Assembly: GCA_016931015.1 (NCBI GenBank) | Contig: JAFGFP010000044.1 | Span: forward strand, 1 to 10,608 | Reading direction: 5' to 3' | DNA: 10,608 nucleotides | From: Dehalococcoidales bacterium | Lineage (GTDB): Bacteria; Chloroflexota; Dehalococcoidia; Dehalococcoidales; UBA5760 | Part shown: piece by piece, positions 6,082-10,608 of the stretch | Numbering within the stretch: position 1 is the first letter of the stretch | Layout: each line of letters opens with the position of its first letter | Position numbers and translations under genes: made by a program | Notes under the pieces: generated by a model | What the model was told of the DNA's origin: nothing | Databases searched by the model: none | What the model saw: only the letters and a program-made list of their open reading frames with translations

Positions 6082-8790
6082 ATGACTGGGGCAAGCGACG
6101 AGGTAGTCTATCCGTCGCAGTACGAGACCGAGGTGCTGCTAAAGGACGGTTCGAGGATGAGGCTGAGGCCTATCAAGCGAGGCGACGTCGAGCGCTGGCT
6201 GGCCTTCATCTCCCGTCTCAGTGACCGCACCAAGTACCTGCGTTTTCACTACGTGCCCCGGCTCGGTCGTGAGGATGCCGTTCGCTACTGCGGCGTCGAT
6301 TACCGGGACGCCTTCGCCTTCGTGGCCGAGGTCTTGCGGGAGCGCCGGGAGGATATAATTGCCATCGGGCGTTACTACCGGCTGCCCAATAAGACCACCG
6401 CCGAGGTAGCCTTCGTCATCGAGGACCCCTATCAGGGCAAGGGCATCGGCACCAAGCTCATGGAGTGGCTGGCTAACGTCGCCCGCGATAACGGCATAAC
6501 CACCTTCGAAGCCAGCGTGCTCGCCGAGAACGAAGAAATGATGACCGTTTTCCGGGACTACGGCTTCCATATTATCAGCCACCTTGAGGAGGGTGAGTAT
6601 CACGTCAGCTTCCCCATCGCCCGCACCGGGAGGGTGGTGCAACTGGAGGAGGAGCGGGAGCGAAGCTCGACCCTGGCCTCGCTGACTCCACTGCTGGCGC
6701 CGCGCTCGGTGGCGGTAATCGGGGCTTCGCGGCAGCCGGGCACCATCGGGCAGCTTATCTTCGAGTGTATCATGGAGAGCGGTTTTTCCGGGGTCGTCTA
6801 TCCGGTGAACCCCAACGCCGAGTCGGTGAGGTCGGTTAAGGCCTACGCCTCGGTGCTCGACGTGCCCGGCGATATCGATCTGGCGGTAGTAGTGGTCTCC
6901 GCGCGGCTGGTAGCCGGGGTCGTCGATGAGTGCGGCCGAAAGAAGGTGCGCTCCGTAATCGTTATCTCCGATGGCTTCCGGGAGAGCGGCGGTGAAGGAG
7001 TCGTTCGGGAGGCGGAGCTGCGTTACATTGCTCTGGGCCACGGGATGAGGCTGGTGGGCCCGAACTGCATGGGGGTCATCAATACCCACCCGGCGGTGAG
7101 CATGAACGCCAGCTTCTCACCCTACTATCCCAAGCACGGCAATATCGCTTTCCTCTCCCAGAGCGGGGCCATGGGGCTGGCGATTTTGGACTACGTAAAT
7201 AATATTGAGATGGGCGTCTCCAGCTTCTTGAGTGTCGGTAACCGCGCCGATGTCTCCTCCAACGACCTCTTGCAGTACTGGGAGCAGGACCCGGCGACCA
7301 AGGTCATCCTGCTCTATCTGGAGTCGTTCGGTAACCCGCGTAAGTTTGCCCGTCTGGCGCGCCAGGTGTCGATGAGTAAGCCAATCGTGGCCGTAAAGAG
7401 CGGCTCGACTGCGGCCGGCTCGCGGGCGGCGGCCTCGCATACCGGGGCCCTGGCCACCTCGGAGGTGGCCTCGGAGGCCCTCTTCCGCCAGGCCGGTATT
7501 ATCAAGGTGGACACCATGGCCGGGCTCTTCGACGTGGCCTCGCTGCTTTCGGCCCAGGCGGCGCCCAAGGGGAGACGGGTAGCCATACTGACCAACGGCG
7601 GCGGTCCCGGGGTGCTGGCGGCTGATGCCTGCGAGAACAGCGGTCTGGTACTGCCTCAGTTCTCGCCGGAGACGACCAGTAAGATGGCCTCGATTATCAA
7701 GCGCGTTACTTCGTTCAATAATCCCCTGGACGTTACCGCCGGGGCTACCCAGGAGGAGTTCTCCGGGGTGCTCAAGGTGCTGGCTAAAGACGATGACTTC
7801 GACGCTGTTATCGTGATTACCATTCCGGCGACCACCGTGCCCGCATCGGTCATGGAGAATGCCATAAAGCAGGCCGCCCCCGCCTTCAAGCGCAGCGAAA
7901 AACCACTTTTGGCCTGTCTCATGGGTCGGGAGAGCGCCAGCCGCAAGCTGGCTACCGACCATACTACTATCCCCTGCTACGATTTCCCGGAAGACGCCGT
8001 CTCGGCGCTGGCTAAGGCGGCTAAATACGGGGAGTGGCTCAGGCGGCCCAAGGGAACCATCCCCAGGATTAGGGTAAGGCAGCGGGCGGCACAGAAGATA
8101 GTCGACTCGGCGCTGACCCGCACCATCGAGCGGCCGCTCTGGCTGGCACCCGGTGAGATAGAAAAGCTGCTCGACTGCTACGGGATACGGGTGGCCGGGG
8201 TGGCCGTAGCCAAGACACCGGAGCAGGCGGTCGCCGCCTCGCGCAAGCTGGGCTTCCCGGTGGTCGTCAAGCTCGCCTCGGACACAATCTCGCATAAGAG
8301 CGATGTCGGGGGGGTTATCCTCGACGTCAGGTCGGAAAAAGAGGTGCGAGCCGCCTTCAAGGATATTAAAGACCGACTTACCAAGATTGGCCGTGAGAAG
8401 GAGATGGCCGGTGTCACCGTGCAGCGCATGGTGAAGGGCGGAGTCGAGACCATTGTCGGCGTTACCCAGGATCCCCTCTTCGGGCCGCTCATCATGTTCG
8501 GTCTCGGCGGGATATACGCCGAGCTACTTAAGGACGTCTCTATCAGATTGCACCCGCTTACCGACCTGGATGCCAAAGAGCTGATAAACTCAATCAAGAT
8601 GGCCGGCCTCTTCCGCGGCTTCCGGGGCGCTCCGGTCAGCGATACCAAGTCCCTGGAGGACCTGCTGCTCAGAATTTCGGCGCTGGTTGAGGACATCCCT
8701 CAGATTGCGGAGATGGACTTAAACCCGGTGAAGGTCATGCCCCAGGGAGAGGGCTACTGGGTGGTGGATGCCCGCATTCTCCTGAGATAA
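6082..8790 (+). CDS. GNAT acetyltransferase fused to ADP-forming acyl-CoA synthetase (Pat-like, GNAT at N terminus)
   Basis: 902-residue fusion. Residues about 15-185 are a GNAT domain, with acetyl-CoA loop QGKGIG (118-123) and a possible catalytic Glu108 in TAEVAFVIE. Next comes a CoA-binding Rossmann domain (about 200-330, VAVIGAS at 210-216, GPNCMGV near 326-332). A succinyl-CoA-ligase-like domain (about 350-645) follows, with SQSGAMG and the catalytic-type His453 in SHTGALA. The last part is an ATP-grasp domain (about 680-902), with His738 in SHKSDVGGV and a DLNPVKV end. ADP-forming enzymes interconvert acyl-CoA, ADP and phosphate with acid and ATP through a phosphohistidine. Pat-type fusions acetylate lysines of other proteins, and enterobacterial Pat has the reverse domain order. 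All synthetase motifs look intact, so catalysis is plausible; whether the job is regulation, energy conservation or both is open. It lies 68 bases after the stress-protein gene. Confidence 0.92.
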   Translation: MTGASDEVVYPSQYETEVLLKDGSRMRLRPIKRGDVERWLAFISRLSDRTKYLRFHYVPRLGREDAVRYCGVDYRDAFAFVAEVLRERREDIIAIGRYYRLPNKTTAEVAFVIEDPYQGKGIGTKLMEWLANVARDNGITTFEASVLAENEEMMTVFRDYGFHIISHLEEGEYHVSFPIARTGRVVQLEEERERSSTLASLTPLLAPRSVAVIGASRQPGTIGQLIFECIMESGFSGVVYPVNPNAESVRSVKAYASVLDVPGDIDLAVVVVSARLVAGVVDECGRKKVRSVIVISDGFRESGGEGVVREAELRYIALGHGMRLVGPNCMGVINTHPAVSMNASFSPYYPKHGNIAFLSQSGAMGLAILDYVNNIEMGVSSFLSVGNRADVSSNDLLQYWEQDPATKVILLYLESFGNPRKFARLARQVSMSKPIVAVKSGSTAAGSRAAASHTGALATSEVASEALFRQAGIIKVDTMAGLFDVASLLSAQAAPKGRRVAILTNGGGPGVLAADACENSGLVLPQFSPETTSKMASIIKRVTSFNNPLDVTAGATQEEFSGVLKVLAKDDDFDAVIVITIPATTVPASVMENAIKQAAPAFKRSEKPLLACLMGRESASRKLATDHTTIPCYDFPEDAVSALAKAAKYGEWLRRPKGTIPRIRVRQRAAQKIVDSALTRTIERPLWLAPGEIEKLLDCYGIRVAGVAVAKTPEQAVAASRKLGFPVVVKLASDTISHKSDVGGVILDVRSEKEVRAAFKDIKDRLTKIGREKEMAGVTVQRMVKGGVETIVGVTQDPLFGPLIMFGLGGIYAELLKDVSIRLHPLTDLDAKELINSIKMAGLFRGFRGAPVSDTKSLEDLLLRISALVEDIPQIAEMDLNPVKVMPQGEGYWVVDARILLR

Positions 8791-8819
8791 CCTTCGGAGA
8801 ACCTTCTTTTCTTCTTGGT

Positions 8820-8844
8820 CTTAGGTTGCCAGCACAACCTTAAG
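8820..8844 (+). terminator. Possible terminator or 3' stem-loop after the GNAT-synthetase gene
   Basis: AGGTTG (8823-8828) pairs with CAACCT (8835-8840) over a six-base loop, extended by CTT (8820-8822) with AAG (8842-8844) across one bulged T. It lies 30 bases after the stop codon. The following sequence (TCTAGGTGTATTTTCC) is only loosely T-rich, so rho-independent termination is uncertain. Confidence 0.4.
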
Positions 8845-9095
8845 TCTAGGTGTATTTTCCCGGTTACCGTTTCCTCATTTCTTAAACCGTTTCCCGGATG
8901 CCGCCCGAATGTGGCTTAAGCATCGGGGAATATGCCCCTATCGTAGTATTGCCTGCCTGAAAAGTGGCTCTATTGGGTGATTGTTAGCCTGGGCGTGATA
9001 GGTTAATCTGAATAGTAGTAGTTATGTGCGGATAGTTTTAGTGGGAAACAGAAGTGGCCTCCGGTGGCGCCGGGGTTAGCTTTAAGATTGAAAAG
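8845..9095. other. Intergenic stretch with no recognisable gene
   Basis: Together with the flanking bases this gives about 300 bases between the GNAT-synthetase stop and the microprotein. I see no open frame with a credible start, no tRNA and no clear promoter. The best promoter-like pair is TTGTTA and TAATCT, 17 bases apart at about 8982-9010, a weak match. A short GGGG/CCCC hairpin lies near 8925-8938. It most likely holds the promoter and leader of the small gene at 9110. Confidence 0.5.
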
Positions 9096-9101
9096 AGGAG
9101 G
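9096..9101 (+). promoter_or_regulatory. Ideal Shine-Dalgarno of the microprotein gene
   Basis: AGGAGG (extended to AGGAGGTG) eight bases before the ATG at 9110, the strongest ribosome binding site in the window. It is the main argument that this very short frame is translated. Confidence 0.8.
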
Positions 9102-9109
9102 TGGACAAG

Positions 9110-9199
9110 ATGCCGCTTCAGGCTGGAATCGCAATCATTGCCGCTCTGGTGGTTGTTCTGGTGGTGCTCAGGAAGAGACGGGCCGCCGGTTCTAAATAA
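9110..9199 (+). CDS. 29-residue single-span membrane microprotein, unknown function
   Basis: A frame of 29 codons plus TAA. The protein starts MPLQAG. Residues about 5-20 are one unbroken hydrophobic helix of Ala, Ile, Leu and Val, directly followed by the basic cluster RKRR (21-24) and a short polar end. This is a signal-anchor-like layout, predicted N-out with the basic end in the cytoplasm. It has the best Shine-Dalgarno in the window and is followed 61 bases later by a textbook terminator, so it seems to be its own transcription unit or the last gene of one. I recognise no family. Small single-span proteins often bind and tune larger membrane complexes, but nothing here points to a partner. 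A 74-residue frame overlapping it in another phase (9054-9278) has no ribosome site and no domain look. Confidence 0.7.
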   Translation: MPLQAGIAIIAALVVVLVVLRKRRAAGSK

Positions 9200-9226
9200 G
9201 CCCAGTCGGCTCAGTTCTAAGATAAT

Positions 9227-9254
9227 AACCGCTCGCCGGGAAGGGCAGGCGGTT
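9227..9254 (+). repeat. Stem-loop between microprotein stop and terminator
   Basis: AACCGC (9227-9232) pairs with GCGGTT (9249-9254); an inner GCC (9235-9237) pairs with GGC (9244-9246) around a GGGAAG loop. With the terminator just after it, the 3' untranslated part of the microprotein transcript would fold into two consecutive stem-loops. It may protect the RNA from 3' exonucleases or simply be structural; the function is inferred. Confidence 0.45.
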
Positions 9255-9260
9255 CTTAAT

Positions 9261-9310
9261 CAGCTTCGGGGGAGATAGTAAAGTACCTCCTCCGGGGCTG
9301 TCTTTTTGTT
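9261..9310 (+). terminator. Rho-independent terminator of the microprotein transcript
   Basis: A 14-base left arm (9261-9274, CAGCTTCGGGGGAG) pairs along its whole length with the right arm (9287-9300, CTCCTCCGGGGCTG), using three G-U pairs. The loop is 12 bases, followed at once by TCTTTTTGTT (9301-9310). The G-U pairs become A-C mismatches on the other strand, and no T run follows there, so it acts on plus-strand transcripts only. The T run touches the stop codon of the convergent gene at 9309. Confidence 0.87.
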
Positions 9311-9650
9311 ACAGCTTACCCAGCTCGTCGAGTAGCTTGACTACTCTCAGCGACTCGGCGACGCCGGTAGTGCCGCTCATGGCCATCTCGACGGCGATTA
9401 CCTCCAGGATTTCCCCGCTGCTGGCGCCGACGTCCAGGGCCTGCTTGGTCTGGGCCAGGATGCAGTTAGTGCACCCGGCGCGGAGGGCTATCCCCAGGGC
9501 AATCAGCCTCTTCATCTTGCTGCTGAGCGCCCCGTCCCGATAGACGGTATTCAAAAACTGCCATTCCGCGTCCACGAGGTCGGGGGCGACCTGCTTGAGC
9601 CTGTCCAGTAGCTCCAGCCGGTCGTTATTCAGCTTAACCTGGCTTTCCAT
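9309..9650 (-). CDS. Carboxymuconolactone decarboxylase/AhpD-like family protein with variant active site
   Basis: 113-residue all-helical protein of the carboxymuconolactone decarboxylase (CMD)/AhpD superfamily, close in style to the YurZ-like group. The family core is clear: RLIALGIALRAGCTNCILAQ (48-67) with the redox CxxC at Cys60 and Cys63, then ALDVGASSGEILEVI (71-85). In AhpD a glutamate upstream and a histidine four residues after the second cysteine relay protons. Here those places hold Arg48 and Gln67, so a standard peroxidase-type relay is incomplete, while a thiol-disulfide role through CxxC stays possible. The ATG at 9650 has a strong Shine-Dalgarno (GGGAGGT) seven bases upstream. 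The gene is convergent with the microprotein unit and divergent from the epimerase gene. Specific substrate unknown. Confidence 0.88.
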   Translation of the reverse strand: MESQVKLNNDRLELLDRLKQVAPDLVDAEWQFLNTVYRDGALSSKMKRLIALGIALRAGCTNCILAQTKQALDVGASSGEILEVIAVEMAMSGTTGVAESLRVVKLLDELGKL

Positions 9651-9720
9651 GGTCTTAACCTCCCTTTAACGCTGCTATCCTGGTGTTGCAAACCCGGAAT
9701 GCAATCTGCTAGACTTAGTC

Positions 9721-9739
9721 GGGCACTAGCCGGGTGCCC
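9721..9739. repeat. Inverted repeat GGGCAC-N7-GTGCCC in the divergent CMD/epimerase spacer
   Basis: Perfect six-base arms (9721-9726 and 9734-9739) with a seven-base centre, lying about 70 bases upstream of the CMD start codon and 110 upstream of the epimerase start. It is not followed by a T run, so an operator or a leader hairpin is likelier than a terminator. No regulator gene is nearby. Confidence 0.35.
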
Positions 9740-9796
9740 CGGAAAGACCCCTTTTCGGTAACTGCGGCTGCACCCAGAATATACCGATTCCGGCCT

Positions 9797-9802
9797 TATA
9801 AT
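9797..9802 (+). promoter_or_regulatory. Candidate -10 box for the epimerase gene
   Basis: A perfect TATAAT about 45 bases before the ATG at 9848, in a short AT-rich patch. The bases 17 upstream (CCAGAA) are a poor -35 box, so this promoter would be weak or need an activator. A start near 9809 would leave a leader of about 39 bases. Confidence 0.45.
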
Positions 9803-9847
9803 CAAGCCAGCGGTGCTCCGGCGTAACCTTAAGAGTGGAGAAATGTT

Positions 9848-10495
9848 ATGGCTAAGCTTACTAAGGTGATACCGGCTATCTTGACGGAGGACAGAGAAGC
9901 CCTGGCCCGCATGGTGCGCCAGGCGGAGACCTTCTGCGACTACGTTCAACTGGATATTATGGACGGCCGCTTTGTGCCCTCGCGCAGCGTGGTTTGTGCC
10001 GATATGGCCGCGCTGCAACCTAAAATCAGGTGGGAGGCCCACCTCATGGTCGACGACCCGGCCGGCTATGCCACCGAATTCCGCGAGGCGGGAGCCAGCC
10101 GGCTGGTATTCCACTACGAAGCCAGCCCCGCTCCCGAAGCGGTAATCAGCCGGGTAAAGGGGCTGGGTCTGGAGGTGGGACTGGCCCTGAACCCGGAGAC
10201 CCCGGTGGCGGCGGTGTCGCCCTTACTGGCTCAAGTGGACAGCGTTCTCCTGCTCACGGTAAACCCCGGCTTCTACGGCAGCCCTTTCATCCCCGAGGTT
10301 CTGGATAAGGTGGCCGAGCTACGCCGGGCGCGCTCGGGGATTGAAATCGCCGTCGATGGCGGTATCAAAGAGGGCAATATCGCCCGGGTCTCCGGGACGG
10401 GTGTGGACGCTATTTGTGTCGGTAGCGCCGTGTTTCTACAGCCTGATCCCGGGGAGAGCTACCGACGTCTCCTGGCTCTGGCGCAGGCCGACTAG
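9848..10495 (+). CDS. Ribulose-phosphate 3-epimerase-like protein with His-to-Gln at a metal-ligand position
   Basis: 215-residue TIM barrel of the ribulose-phosphate 3-epimerase (Rpe) family, which interconverts ribulose 5-phosphate and xylulose 5-phosphate in the cytoplasm. Recognisable landmarks: VIPAILTED (7-15), VQLDIMDGRFVP (33-44), EAHLMVDDP (63-71), TVNPGFYGSPFI (137-148), AVDGGI (168-173) and the phosphate-binding VGSAVF (191-196). Rpe binds its metal with two His and two Asp. Here Asp36, His65 and Asp170 are kept, but the first histidine is Gln34. The usual GFGGQ loop also reads GFYGS. It is therefore a diverged branch, perhaps with another sugar phosphate, and the symbol rpe is withheld. 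The start has GGAG seven bases upstream. It is divergent from the CMD-like gene; no other pentose-phosphate gene is in the window. Confidence 0.85.
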   Translation: MAKLTKVIPAILTEDREALARMVRQAETFCDYVQLDIMDGRFVPSRSVVCADMAALQPKIRWEAHLMVDDPAGYATEFREAGASRLVFHYEASPAPEAVISRVKGLGLEVGLALNPETPVAAVSPLLAQVDSVLLLTVNPGFYGSPFIPEVLDKVAELRRARSGIEIAVDGGIKEGNIARVSGTGVDAICVGSAVFLQPDPGESYRRLLALAQAD

Positions 10496-10608
10496 CCGTG
10501 CCTCTTGTAGCTAGCAAACGGATACTCGGTCGGGCTGGTGGTTTCGTGACTGCGTTACTTGTGGCTGGTGTTTAATTTTCGCCGTTTAGGGAGTAAAATA
10601 CGGATTAG
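10496..10608. other. Right-edge non-coding stretch
   Basis: The 113 bases after the epimerase stop contain no start codon with a ribosome site in frame to the edge and no convincing terminator. A TAAAAT near 10594, with only a poor upstream box, might be a -10 element for a gene beyond the edge; this is weak. Confidence 0.3.

Noticed and set aside
6139..7089. 316-codon open frame on the minus strand
   Set aside because: Antisense to the GNAT and CoA-binding domains; shadow composition and no ribosome site.
7117..8295. 392-codon open frame on the minus strand inside the GNAT-synthetase gene
   Set aside because: It lies fully antisense to a gene with clear domains, has a Pro/Gly/Arg/His-rich composition typical of GC-rich shadow frames and no recognisable motif.
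9054..9278. 74-codon plus-strand frame overlapping the microprotein in another phase
   Set aside because: No ribosome site; it begins upstream of the strong Shine-Dalgarno, which serves the ATG at 9110, and its product has no domain-like pattern.

Overview
The window is a GC-rich (roughly 60 % by eye) bacterial chromosomal segment with dense, ordinary housekeeping-type genes. It has no RNA gene, insertion sequence, CRISPR array or phage gene that I can see. The L25 protein of the two-domain TL5/Ctc type, the DrrAB-like ABC exporter, the N-terminal GNAT plus ADP-forming acyl-CoA synthetase fusion and the atypical ribulose-phosphate epimerase together remind me of Chloroflexota, Dehalococcoidia-like metagenomic genomes. 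That assignment is an inference from protein style and was not tested.

Left block, minus strand (read from 4763 down to 1): an ABC ATPase and its ABC-2 permease (3780-4763 and 2972-3763, 16 bases apart) sit behind an unusually good sigma70-type promoter at 4834-4862. Next comes a divergent AMP-forming acyl-CoA synthetase (1051-2859) that lacks the A10 catalytic lysine, then ribosomal protein L25 (301-960), then the first 87 codons of a COG2159-type amidohydrolase that runs off the left edge. A divergent intergenic region (4764-5041) holds promoters for both directions and GATAA/TTATC inverted repeats.

Middle block, plus strand: a tandem-domain universal stress protein (5042-6013) is followed after 68 bases by a 902-residue GNAT/ADP-forming acyl-CoA synthetase fusion (6082-8790). 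The pair is probably cotranscribed. It is of interest because, in mycobacteria, a Pat-type lysine acetyltransferase is reported to acetylate a universal stress protein. In this fusion the catalytic histidines of the synthetase half look intact, so it may be an enzyme as well as a regulator.

Right block: about 300 bases without a recognisable gene lead into a 29-residue single-span membrane microprotein (9110-9199) that is absent from ordinary length-filtered gene calls. It has an ideal Shine-Dalgarno sequence and a textbook rho-independent terminator (9261-9310). That terminator abuts a convergent carboxymuconolactone decarboxylase/AhpD-like gene (9309-9650, minus). A divergent gene for a ribulose-phosphate 3-epimerase-like protein (9848-10495, plus) closes the window. 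In both of these last proteins a family-defining histidine is replaced by glutamine.

I do not see an obvious multi-gene undescribed system. The best leads are the stress-protein/acetyltransferase-synthetase pair, the microprotein transcription unit, and the acyl-CoA synthetase without its A10 lysine.
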